NCBI GenBank assembly: GCA_023053575.1
Contig: JAKZAP010000004.1
Location: 22,931,252 to 22,995,251, forward strand
Source: Branchinecta lynchi
Taxonomy: Eukaryota > Arthropoda > Branchiopoda > Anostraca > Branchinectidae
Direction of reading: 5' to 3'
Length of the DNA stretch: 64,000 nucleotides
Shown here: positions 21,646 through 34,200 of the stretch, piece after piece
How the letters are laid out: each line of letters opens with the position of its first letter
Numbering within the stretch: the stretch's first letter is position 1
Notes under the pieces: model-generated
What the model was told of the DNA's origin: nothing
What the model saw: only the letters and a program-made list of their open reading frames with translations
The model's database searches: none
Position numbers and translations under genes: made by a program

Positions 21646-21957
21646 TTGATTTGTCAAAGGCACTCCGTTCGCTCCTGCGCTAGATCGGTTTTAAGCCTAT
21701 TCTTCATAATGTCGCTGCCGAAGTTCTTCTCGATGACGTTAGAAACCGTCAATGAAAGAAGAACAGTTGTTAATATTCATCTGCAATATTAACGAGGGAG
21801 AGCTGATTAGATTCCTACCTTCTGTTTGCTCTCACCATTAAGGTGAAAATAAATAATTCCAAAGCACAATTGACTGACGGAAACTGACATTTTCAATTGA
21901 CTGTCAACAGAACAGCAATTTGCCCCCAAGAAGTGGAAAAGGAACCAGCTCTTACAC

Positions 21958-22223
21958 ATGGAAGAAGTTGAAAGTTCGAAGGCACTGAAGCCCTGGAGAG
22001 CACACAGGAGACGAAAAGTGTTCACAGATCTGTATTTTTATGACATGTCGATGAAGAAGTTGGAGCAGAAGAAAAAGTCTTGTAAAAGAAGTTCGGCATG
22101 GACGGTCAGTGAGACAAAACATGATTCACGTCGGTTTGTTTCTGTTCTGAAGGAGTTTTTGCTGAGCTCGTCGCTCCATGGGCTTAAATATACTGCTACT
22201 AAGACTTCCAAAGTCCTTGAAAG
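21958..22223 (+). CDS. Channel exon 1: cytoplasmic N-terminus
   Basis: The exon opens with ATG and encodes 88 residues plus two bases. It is strongly basic (RAHRRRKVF, KKLEQKKKSCKRSS) and ends with the family motif LHGLKYTATKTSKVLE just ahead of TM1. The donor is AG|GTAAGC. Splicing to 22450 completes an arginine codon and leads straight into IVWIAIFTG of TM1. The ATG is the first in frame and is shared with the damaged copy at 6749. Whether an earlier non-coding exon exists cannot be seen. Confidence 0.8.
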
Positions 22224-25200
22224 GTAAGCTCACTTCTTGATTCATTGATTCCAAATATCATATGCGAAAGTGAAGTTTAGTATTTTTTTTTTCAGCGTCT
22301 TAGATTTGCATATTTGAAAAACTATGTGATTGGCCCAAATCTCTAATGAAAGATACCTACGGCTGTCTCGCTTAAATAAAACTTAAAGACATTTTTATAC
22401 GGGTGCCTCTGACGGACTGCGCGACCTCCATTATTGTTTCGAATTACAGAATTGTTTGGATCGCGATTTTCACTGGTGCTGTCTTGATATCCTCATACTA
22501 TATCTACAAAATTTGGACATCCAGTGAAGAAAGTCCGATAATGATTACCATAGGCGCTACCGGAGACGAGGTCAACATGGTTCCGTTTCCAGCCGTAACG
22601 ATATGTCCGATCAACAAGTTCTCGACAAGAAAATTAGAAGCCGTCTTACAGAAGAGGTAAGTTGGAACCACTTTGAATTGCTTGTAACTTGTGATACAAT
22701 ACAGTAGAATTTATCAGCCTAAAGAGGCTAGTAACGTATTGTATGAAGATACACTATATAAATCTACAAACAAGAACTCTAAACCACATTTAATTTTTGC
22801 TTTCGGGATCGCAGAACATCAGCGAGGCACATGTATGACTTTGTAAAAGTTATCGTTCTGTCTGTTAGCAAGATAACTCTAGAAGGGATTGAGATATTCT
22901 GTTCAAATTTAGTGTGGTGGTCCATTCGGTCAAAGTACACGTCAGTTATGTTGATTGGCCCGGTATCGCTTTATTTAGGGATCGACTAAAAGCAGGAAAG
23001 GAAAGGAAAGAGAAAAGCAGGAAAGAATACTAAAACCAGGAAGGACAAACTAAAACGAGGAAAGAATTACCAGGAATTGAGGATTCAAAAACTGGCAAGC
23101 CTTTCCTCTGTTTAGAATCCCGTGAGGGGTCAGAAACTTAGATTTGTAAAAGTTCACCTTTTCCTCCTGTAAGTATTTGAAAAAACTGGCACGCTGTGCC
23201 GTGCTTTTCCTCTGTTTAGTTTCTGGTGAGGGGTCGGGAATTTACATTTGGAAAAGTTCACCTTATCGTCATTTTAGTACCCTGTCGATAGGCGACTTAG
23301 ATCATGCCTCCAGCGAGCGGTCGGCAACTAAGATAATTCAAGTCCACCATTTCTTTCATGATTTTAGTAAATTGTAAAAGGAGGAAACGGTGAACTTTTA
23401 CAAATGTAAGTTGCCGACCCCTCACGAGAAACTAAACAGAGGAAAAGCACGGTGCAGCTTGCCAGTTTTTCGAATACTAAAAGGTTAGCTTTTATAAATT
23501 TAAGTTGCTGACCCATCACGGAGGGGTCACTAAACAGAGGAAATGCTTGCCAGTTTTTTAGAATTCCCAATTTCTTTCCTCGTTTTAGTACTCAAAGGTA
23601 CTATCCGTGACAAGTTACTAAAACCAGGAAAGAAATGGTGGACTTGAACTATCTTAGTCGCCGACCCCTCTTTGGGCTCAGGATCATGTCGCCTACCGAC
23701 AGGTTACTAAAAGGAGGAAAGGGTGAACTTTTACAAACGTAAGCTGCTCACGAGAGACTAAACAGAGGAAAAGCACGGTACAGCTTGCCTGTTTTTTCAA
23801 ATACTAAAAGGAGGAAAAGATGAACTTTTACAAATGTAAGTTGCCGACCCCTCACGGGATACTAAACAGATCCTCACGGGATACTAAACAGATCAAAGGC
23901 TTGTCAGTTTTTCGAATACTCGATTCCTGGTAGTTCTTTCCTTGTTTTAGTTTGCCCTTCCTGGTTTTAGTATTCTTTCCTGCTTTTCTCTTGCCTTTCC
24001 TTTCCTGCTTTTAGTCGATCCCCTTTATTTAGGGGTGGAGGGGAATCAGATTAAGAGATAGAATTCTGATTCCAATTTTTGGTTTTTTTTTTTTTTTTTT
24101 TGGGCAGTCAAAGTTTCAACCTGATGTTTTTTTAAGGAATTGAAGTGATATTTAGAATCTCCTTGCTAGTTTTCTTTTGTTGTAAATGAAGAAGATTTTA
24201 AATCGGAAGTTTGATTGTTGGTTTTTGGTTGTTTTTTTGTAGGTCAAGGAATAATTTTAGTAGAGTCAAGGAATAAGTTTTAAGGTTTTTTGATGTTTTT
24301 TCATTTAAGTAACTTTTTGCCATTGTAAGAGAGATTCTCTAAGGACGGTAGAGCATCTTGAAACAGGTAGTGCGTGAGTTTAAAATTTTTGTTTTTTGTT
24401 GGTTGTTTATTCCAGATCGAACCTATAAAATTTGACTGCTTGATTCGAAGTGAAACAAATTGTACATATTTTGGGTTTTTGCCAGGTTTTAAAAATATGA
24501 GTAGATTAATAGTAAAGAAGATTTAATGTTTAATATTTAATGTTGTAAAATATGGTAGATAAAATTTAATATTGTTAGAAAAATGAAGAAAGGGTAAATT
24601 TAGGTTGTAGGTTTAGACTTTATGGAGGAAGGGTTTTTGAATGAGACAGTGAGTTTTGAGGAGAATATTTAATATAAAAATTAAATTTTTGAAAAGAGAA
24701 GTTAAATTTAGAGTTGATAAAGTACAAAGATAATAGGTTTAAGACGAAAGTGTAAGTGACGTTAAAGTAGGGTAAACTTTTACGTAAAGTTTGTGTTAAC
24801 GTCACTGAGTTGGAGGTGGAGACGTAGCGACTTGTTTTGGTTCAATCCAAAGCAAGAACAAATAAAGAAGATGCTACGCGGGATTTAAAAAAGTTAAATT
24901 AAAAAAAAAGAAAAGAGATATAATTCCCATAAAACCTTGAAATTTGGTAAATGTAAAACAAAATCTGATACAGGAAAAAGAAACGTGAATCGGGGCATAC
25001 TATTTTTTTTTTTTCATCTCAGATAGATAGTCCAGTCGGAATCTGGTCAAAAGTGGATGTTTACGGGTGAATCAAATTGTCTGACGTTATTTTTGCTAGA
25101 AAATGTTACCTAGGGGATCTGGTAAAGCGGCCTGTTAAGATTATCTGATCTTTACGTTCGACAAAGATCCAACATCTGCAAGACCCGAAATTTACCTTTG

Positions 25201-28200
25201 CGATTGCGTCGAAATCTTCGGTCTTTTTCTTCCGTTGTTCTCTTCAGGATGCCTGGAAGCTGAAAGGACAATGACAGGGCCTTTCTTTCTTCCGACAGCT
25301 CGGTACACTCTCTCACGATGTGAATCTTTTTCAATCTTTAGAAACTCAGAGCTTTGTCTTTTAGGCCATGGCTTGCAAACTGGACAATGGATGATCTGGG
25401 AAATCTTGGAGGGTTCTTGTCTACGTCTTTCGTATTTTGGGACAAACCAAAATATAAAGAAATTCGCGACAAGTACGTTCGTTCTGGATGGAAGTTGAAA
25501 GAAGTCCTCGCTGTTTTGAGAGAGGTATTTGGTAAAATATTTGTCAGAGCTTGCTTTGGCAATTCAAAAAATTAAGTAGTTATTTCCTGGAAGACTTGGT
25601 GTAATCAATATCCTTGGTGTTATTTTTCAGCATCAAATTTGGTCGAGGAGTTGGAAAATAAGCATTATCCCGTAGTTAATTCCGCTTGCTTTTGGAGGGG
25701 GATCCCAAAACGTAAGTGACGGGATAATGACTTCGCAAAAGTTGTCCGTCCGTCTGTCAGCGCGATATAACTCTCGAAGGGGATGGATATTCTGTTCAAA
25801 CTTGTTTCGGGTATTCTTTGGGCCAAAGGACAGGTCGACCTCGTAGATGGGGTCCATTGCCCTATATTTGGGGTTGGGAGAGGACGTCCAAATTAAGGGG
25901 CGAATTTTGTTTTTAAAGCTTATGAGATAGTAGATTTAGGGTAAGGAGACGCATGTGACAGCAAGTCATGCTGAATTCATATATGAATATCAATTTTTGT
26001 CTCCGGACATATATAGTTCGCCCGGAATCTGGCTCAAGCCGGAGCATTTGTTTAAAGTAGAAGTTCTTCTCTAGGTTGATTAGATGTGCGATATAGGGGT
26101 ACACAAGGCCGTATCCAGGTGGAGGGGTTAGGGGGTTGAAACCCCCCAGAAAAATACAAAAAAACTCATTTGTATAGGCTTTTCCCTCTGATTATGTCTT
26201 TTTTGTACTTTTTTGTGCGACCCGCAGGCAATACTCCACCCCCTCCCCGAAAGTGACCCCCCCCCCCGAAATAAATTCCTGGATACGGGCTTGGGGGTAC
26301 ATGCTCAGTTTGTTTTTGAAACTGAAATCGTCCTGTCGGACAAGTAGTTCATCCGGAATCCGGCCTTGATTAGAGGGTCGATGCGTAAAGGTAAGGAGAT
26401 ACGTTGAATCCATTTATGAAAATTATTTTCTCGCCGGACAAAACCGGAATTTTTTTTTTAAAGCAGAAGTTGTATCTTAAGTTCATTAGAGTTTGGATGT
26501 AGGTGTAAGGAGACATAGCGAGTTTGTTTTCAAACTGTATTTCTTGCCGGACAAGTAGTTGGCCCGGAATGCGGCCGAACCTGGAAATTTGAGAAAAGTG
26601 AAAGTTCATTCTTAGGTCTATTAGAGGTTCGCGTCGGTTGTAAGAACACGTGATAAATCAAGTTCTGAACTTATTCGCTTGTCCGACAAGTAATTCTGCT
26701 GAATTCACCAAAACCCGGAAACTCTAAGTAGACTCGAGAAGCTGAATTTTATTGGAAAGTCGGAATCTCAATGAAACATGGAGGATTTAGCCAAACCGTT
26801 AGAGCATCAAACAGGTTCTTGGATCGCCTCTCAGTGTCACCAGTTCTTTAGGCTGCATGCATTTTGCAAAGTTGTAGAGCTGCTTGGAATCCGTTCAAGG
26901 ATTGGACATATTTTTAAAAACATATGGTGAACCCGTATCTGAACTTTATTTTGCTGTCGCAGAAAGAGTTTGCTCGGAATCTGGACAAAACCTGAGATTT
27001 GGTAAAAGTAAAATCCCATCTGAAGCTGGTCAGAGGGTTGATATAGGGGTTCGTTTTTATGGCACTTGCCCTTCAGCCAAGTGCCATATAGCGATCGCAA
27101 TTTCTATCCGTCCCTTCGTCGGTCGGTCTTTCCAGGTATAGCTTGTTCGGCCACTTCCACATAAGCTAGGACGATGAAACTGGGCAGGCGTATGAGGGAC
27201 CCAAAAATAATAAGCTGGAAATAGTCACTTCCCCGATCCAAGCATCATGGGGGGGAGTGGAGGCAGGGGGAATCCCATATCTTGAGGAATTCATAACTTT
27301 TGAAAGGGTATCGGATCTTAATGAAACTTGATATTTGGAAAGATCACGTGTCTCAGACGACCCATCTCAAGACCGGATCCGGTGACTTTGGGAGGAGATG
27401 GAGGGGGAGCCGGAAATCTTGGGAAAAGTTCAGACCGGAGGGATCGGGATTGGAAGTCCTAAATACATCGTTAACATAACCGGACCAGATTCGGGCACTG
27501 TGGGGGAGTTGGGGGGGAGAGGGGCGCGATCTGGTGATCCCGTGATTTTGGTACTTCCTGATGTGCTAGGACGATGAAACTTGGAAGGCGTGTCAGGGAC
27601 CCGAACACGCTGACTTGAGAATAGTCGTTTCCCTGATTCAACCATCATGGGGGTAGTGGAGAATGGGGAGCCCGGATTTAGTGATACTTTTGAAAAGGTT
27701 ATCGGAATTGAATGAAACTTGGCAAGTGGAAAGAGATATCATTTCACATGTTCCATGTCAAGTCCTGACCGAATCCGATACTTGGGGTGGGGGGGGTGTG
27801 TGTGGAGTGGGGCACCGGAAATCTCGTAAAACGCTTAGAGTCGAGGAATTGGGATGGAACTTGTTGGAAAGAACAAGCACAAGTCCTAAATACATCGTTG
27901 ACACAAACGGACCAGATTCGGGCACTGTTGGGGAGTTGTGGTGGTCCGGAATCTGGTTATCCCGCGAGATCGGTACTTTCTGATGCTAGGACGATGAAAA
28001 TTGGGAGGCGTATCAGAGACCCGAACAGGCTGACTTGAGAATAGTCGTTTCCGATCCAAACGTCATGGGGGGGGGGGGGTATAAAGGGATGGCGAGCCCG
28101 GATTTAGTGTCATGCATAACTTTTGAACGGGTTATCGGAATTGAATGAAACTTGGCAAGTTGAAAGAGTTATCGTCTCAGATGTTCCATGTCAACTCCTG

Positions 28201-31200
28201 ATCGGATCGATACTTGTGTGTGGGGGGGGGGGTGGAATGGGGCAGGGGAAATTTCGTGACAAGCTCGTGGGATTGCGATAGAACTTGGTGGGAAAAACAA
28301 GCATTAGCCTACATGCGGCCACTGTTGGGAAAGTTGGAGGGGGGGGGGACTTTTCGACATCCTCAAAAACCAAACGGATGGACAGAAGGGATGCAAGTTG
28401 GACAGTACCGGGTTTATGCGGCCTTGATTTGTTATTTGGTGTCTGGATTGGATCCGGTCAGGGTATAGGGGAGAGGCCCGTACAGTCTCCACGTCGAATG
28501 CCATTTTACACCTCGAATCGAAGACGAAACAGCATTTTTCGTAGCAAAATGCGGGCGAAAGTACAGCGAAGACGAATATTGATGGCGAATTATACTTCGA
28601 CCCACATTTTCGATGCGAATATAAAGGCGAAGGAGAGGGAGATCTCGTGTTCGCTATCGTGTTTAGTAAAGGGCGAAGGCGGGTTTCCCTTCGACCTTCG
28701 CTTTCGCTGCGAGAAAAATGGCCAAAGACAGGGCGATTCTATCTCCACCTCATATTTGGCGAAGGGCGAGGGTGTATCCGCTGCGAAGATGGTAGCGAAA
28801 TATGAGGGAGATTTCATCTCCGCCTCGTTTTTGGTGAAGTGCGAGGGCGACCTTATAGTTTCCCTGCGAAGTTGCCATCAGGTGATAGTGATTGACGAGA
28901 TGCAGGCAGTTGTATTGTGTGAGCGATGAGAAAGAATATTTGACGGTGCAAAACGGATAAGTCAGTTACATTTTATTAGAGCTATAGTTCGGCTCTACTT
29001 GGCAAGCGTCCCCTTCAGCCTCAAGCCGCACTAGCTGGAAAATGAATAGTCATTTTCCAACCCATTTTTCAGAATTTTCCATTTTCCAGGCAGTAGATTT
29101 TCCGGCTTGAGCCTGAAGAGTACCCTTGCCAAGAAGGGCCGAAATATAGCTCTAATAATATGTAGCAGACGTCCGTTTTGCACTGTCAAATATAATTCAA
29201 AGTCAGCTCGGTCAGAAGGAATATCTATAATGAGACTAATGAGACAACATTATTTGGTTTCGACCTTGTAATGTAATGCTTACTGCGAAAACAGGGTCGT
29301 TACTCGTTTTCGTATCAAATGTACGAGGAGGATTCGCTACCAAATAAGGCGAGAGAGAAAACGAGGTATTTTCTGTTTCAAATGTACGAGGTCGTTTTGA
29401 CCCAAATTTAAGGTGAAAAATGAGAGCGAAAACGGCCTAGTTTGTGTTTCAAATGTACGAGGCCGGTTTGACCTAGATTCCAGGTGTACATTTTCCGTAC
29501 GGGGGGACGAAGAGGAAATCGTAAATTTGCAGTTAGGCTATGCACCGACTCCAGTCAAAACTTGATGACCGGGATTAGGACTTGTCAGATATGGGATTTT
29601 TATGTTTCTGAGTCGTATTCAGCCACAGCGGGGTGGGTTGACGAGGAGTCCCAGAAATGATTTTGGTCGCATAGGGGCCAAACATGTGGAGCGCTTCGAA
29701 TGAAAATTGGAATGTAGAGAGACCACATGCCGTAGATGGCATATTTAGGGTTCGAACTGGATCTGACCATGGTGTGGGAGGGAGGAGAGTTCACGGAATT
29801 TCCCGAAAACGCATGGATTTGAGTGAAACTTTACAGGCGGTAAGAGAAAATGCTTTAGATGATCCATTTAGAAGTCCGAACCAGATTCGGCCGCGGTAGG
29901 GGTAGTTAGAGGGGGGTACCGGAAATCATGTGGCACGTCTAGGGACCAAACGAGTGGATCTACTGGGTTGAAACTTGGAAGGTAGAAAACTCATTTGTCC
30001 TAGATGATCCGAGGCGATGCCGGTAATGCTCGGACTTGAGTGAAGCTAGATATCCTATTCCGAATCTCATTTTTGGATGGCAGGGTATTTTCTGACGTTC
30101 TCATCTTCTTTCGCGTACAACCTACTCGTAGCAAGTGCCATATGAGCTCTTAGCTCTTTTTGAAGTTTATTTTCCTATCGTAGAAGTATACCCGGAATAC
30201 AGATAAACAATGAATTTTTTCGAAGTAAAATACTTTTTCTAAGTCGATTAAAGATGAGATATAGAGGGTAAAAATACATGCTGAATCCATGTCTGAACTT
30301 CGTTTTCTCAGCTGATTAGCCTTTTGGCTTAAGTGGACTTGAAACTTAGGTTAAAAGATTGTTTAACTGAAGTGTTAAATAAAGGCCACCGTAAGGAGGG
30401 GTTCCCTAGGGCGGAAGGGCACCTTTCCTGTGGAAGTTGCATTTTTTATTTATTTATTTTTTTGGTTTGTTATTGTAGGGTACCTGATTAGAAAGTCTGC
30501 TTTTTCGCTGTTTTAATTAAAACATACATAACATTGGTTTTAAAGTATAAGCTTATAGGGGACTCTGTCTGGCGGTGTTTGTTTCGTTTTTATTTGTAGA
30601 AGTTCTTTATGGGTAGAGGTGGTGATTCGTAGAAAAAAGGTTTATAATTGTATTAAAATAAGAATAAATAAGTATTAAGATTGGTAAATTGAAATAAAAA
30701 AATTAAATTAAATAGTTGAAATGGAGAAGTTAAAATTTATTAAAGTTTAAAGTGTGTATGTTTGTTTAAAAAGAGTAGGTGACGTTAAAGAGATTAAGGA
30801 AATATTAACGTCAGCGAATGGAGGAGGAGACGTAGACCAAATGCTACGCGGGTTTAAAAAAAAGAAAAAAGAAAAAAAAGTCCAATAATGTTGTATTTTT
30901 GGGATCCAATCTAAATCTTTGGTTTTGTTTTCACGTGAAAAACTGCTAGGCAGTGCAACCCAACAACCCAACAAAAAAAAGAAAAAGAGTTTTACAAGAA
31001 AATCAGCCAATTTGTCGCGTGCGGAATGCGGATGTGACGACGTCTGCGAGCGAGACAAAAATTAAAAAGACAATCAAGGGTTTTGCTATGCAGGATCAGC
31101 TGAAACTTGATAAGCAGGTCAATGAAACTTATATGATTATCTCTGTTTATTTGTTGCTTACCAGCTACACTTTTGAACTAAAGATATAATTTAATCAGTC

Positions 31201-34200
31201 TCGGTATAGTCAGTAGTAGTAACGCAATATGAAGCCGAAGGAAGCAGCAGGACTAACAACAGAAGAAGTATTGTGAGGGCAAAATGTAGTTAATCTAAAT
31301 AGCCGGTACCAAATACTTACATGTTTACCGCGGAATGCGGAAATTACGAAATAGCCATATAGTATAAATAATAATTTTTGTTTGTTTTGTTGTTTTTGTT
31401 TTGGGCAGTCAAAGTTTCAACCTGATGTTTTTAAGGATTTGTAGTGATATATAGAATCTCCTTGCTAGTTTTTTGTTGTTTAAAGGAAGGAGATTTTAAA
31501 TCGGGAGTTCGGTTGTTGTTTTTTAGTTGTTTTTTCGTAGGTGAGTGAAGGAATAAGTTTTAAGGTTTTATGCTGTTTTTTCACTGAAGTAACTTTTTGC
31601 CACTGTAAGAGAGATTCTCATGGACGGTAGAGCATCTTGAAACAGGTAGTGCGTGAGTTTAAAGATTTTGTTTTTTGTTGGTTGTTTATTCCTGATCAAA
31701 CCTATAAAATTTGACTGCTTGATTCGAAGTGAGAAAAATAGTCCGTATTTTGGGTTTTTGCCAGGTTTTATAAATATTAATAGTAAAGAAGAAAAGATAT
31801 TTAATGGTTGTAAAATATGGTAGGTATAATTTAATATTGTTAGAAAAATTAAAAAAAAAGGGTAGCTTTTGGTTGTAGCACTGTCAGAAGTTTCATAACA
31901 GATAGCGTATAACACTTTCAAGAATAACATCTTTTCAGTTAGAAATAAAGTGTTATGACCATTTAAGTTTACACTATGTCGTGCCTAGATCTCCAACAAC
32001 ACCTTCAATTGGTAAAAATACTAACGGGAACGAAAGAAACATAACAGATAACATCCCAAAGTGTTATCTGTTGAAACCGCGCATCCTTCTGTTGTCGTTA
32101 TGTAACTTCTGACAGTGTAGTATTTTTACCTATTGAAGGTGTTGTTGAAGATCTAGGCTCGAAATAGTATAAACTTAATTGATCATAACACTTTATTTCT
32201 AAGTGAAAAGGTGTTATTCTTGAAAGTATTATGCGCAATCTGTTATGAAACTTGTGACAGTGAGGTTTAGACCATATGGAGGAAGGTTATTTGAATGAGG
32301 GAGTGAGTTTTATAGGAGAATATCTAATAGAAAAATGAAAATTTTGAAAAGAGAAGTTAAATTTAGAGTTGATAAACTATGAAACGATAATAGGTTTAAG
32401 ACGAAAGTGTAAGTGACGTTAAAGTGGGGTAAACTGTTAGGTAAATTTTGTGTTAGCGTCACTGAGTTGGAGGTGGAGACGTAGCCACTAGTTTATTTCA
32501 ATCTGAAGCAAGAACAAATGAAAAAGAAGCTACGCGGGAATAAAAAAAAAAAAAAAAAAAAAGCCTTTGATCGTAGGTAATGTGGTGATGTACCTTTAAA
32601 GCACACCTCGCACTATTTATTGTTTATGTTCTTATGAGTACTGTAAAACTAAGCTCTGCTTGTAAGAAATTGAACGGCTTTGGCTGTTTTAAGCCTTTTC
32701 CTAGATCCATTGACATCTAGCAATAACTTGGCAAAATTCGGAAACCGGCTTTCTGCATCTATAGCATGAAAGACGAACACTCTCGTCGGGAGCATAATGC
32801 ACATGGAAACTAGTGAATCGTGGCAAGGGCAAAGATTAGCGAGGCGTCGTCACCGGGTTCAGAATGTATCGTATAGAATTTGGGTCTCCGGGTTTGAGAA
32901 TTGATGAATGTAGTCACGGAAGTAGGTTGCCTTGGCATTAGACGGGTCCTTTAAATATGGCTGTAATATTGACAACTTTGCGTACCTGAAAATTGTTTGT
33001 ATTCTGTTATATAATTTTTTTAACAAACAGTGAACAAAAATAGTTCACATGAAATGTACAGCTGCCGAAACACGTGTTTGGAGCTTCCTGTTTTCTTTTT
33101 GTTTCTGTTCTCACGTGACCTGTTTCTACCTGCCTGTCTCTGTTTGAATGACAAAACAGAAGAGTGCCCACGCATAAGCGTCATTGTTGTTTGCATTGGT
33201 CCTTTAAAGTTTAGCGGCTCTTTCGTCGATAATTTTTTTTTTCCAGATTGCTTACACCGTTGACGATCTTATCATTTACTGTCAATTCCAAGCAGAATAC
33301 ATGCCTTGCAATGAGCTGTTCCTTCCAGCAGAAACTGATGAGGCGTTTTGCTTTTCATTCAACACTCCGAAGCTGAAGACATTCTTGAGGCAAGTTTTTC
33401 GTTTGTCTGTGTGGTGAGAATACCACAAACTTTAGTTTCGTCGTTTTAAGCTGAATTGTTAACCACACTAATTACGACACCATACAGAGTCACTCAAATG
33501 CCTAGTGACAAATCAGTAGTGCTAGCCAATATGTGTGAATTGGATTCCGGCAAAAAAACGGCGACCCCCCCCCCCCCTGGTACCAAAACCTCGGTGGCGA
33601 AAAAAAATCCGGATACCAAGACCCTCTCACACAGTGTTAATAAAATAAAATATATATTTTTGTGAAAAGTATATATAGAGGCGAGCGGTCAGTTAGCGTA
33701 CTAAGAGTCCTAAAAACGAGTACTCGAGTACTAAAACGAGGAAAGAAATGGTGTCTGGATACTAAACAGAGGGAAGTCACGGTGCAGCTTGCCAGTTTTT
33801 CGAGTCCTCTCTACTAAAACGAGGTAAGAAATGGTGACTTTTAATATGTAAGTTTGTCAACCCCTCACATGATACTAAACAAAGGAAAGGAACGGTGCAG
33901 CTTGCCAGTATTTCGAGTCTTCGAGTATTGATGCATCTTTCCTCGTTTCAATTAGCTGTTCCTGGTTTAGCCGTTCTTGGTTTTAGTATGTCTTGCCTGC
34001 TTTTCTCATGCACATGCCTTTCCTTTCCGTAAAGCGCCAGGGAGCGGGGGGGGGGTGGATTACGACGTGACTGTCTGATTACCACCACATTATACATGTA
34101 ATAATGATTCACTGTGCCATGGATGTGGGCTAACATGCCCCAATACTGTCAGACCGAATTACAAGCTGGTCAACACGAAAATAGCAGAGTTTACATTGTG

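Larger units (their letters stand above)
14275..22510 (+). repeat. Segmental duplication, copy B
   Basis: This is the counterpart of 840-7522. Insertions specific to B are a reversed G element (15147-16150), the LINE fragment with a following H element (about 17950-20690) and a 10-bp tandem repeat. Copy B retains an intact first exon that leads into the full channel gene. Confidence 0.75.
22801..25228 (+). repeat. Decayed G element split by M2 and a T element
   Basis: The left remnant (CGGGATCGCAG..GATAACTCTAGAAGGG) runs to 22977 and resumes after M2 at 24032. The right remnant follows the T element from about 24930 (CCGGAATCTGGTC-like box) to GTCGAAATCTTCGGTCTTTTTC. Confidence 0.5.
27058..30163 (-). 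mobile_element. H element 3, reversed
   Basis: It opens with the hairpin TTATGGCACTTGCC..CAAGTGCCATATAGCGATCGCAATTTCT and closes AAGTGCCATATGAGCTCTTAGCTCT. It is interrupted by the 1-kb element at 28484-29494. Confidence 0.65.

Noticed and set aside
22390..22449. Upstream extension of channel exon 2
   Set aside because: The frame is open but the only AG available there breaks the phase with exon 1, whereas GAATTACAG|A joins R-IVWIA exactly as in the family.
26884..27141. 85-codon reading as another channel exon
   Set aside because: It matches G/H repeat units (CCATATAGCGATCGCAATTTC) and has no family motif.
28285..28929. 214-codon open reading on the + strand
   Set aside because: It crosses the boundary of the 1-kb element into repetitive GCGAA/GGCGAGG sequence; composition is repeat-driven and no domain is recognisable.
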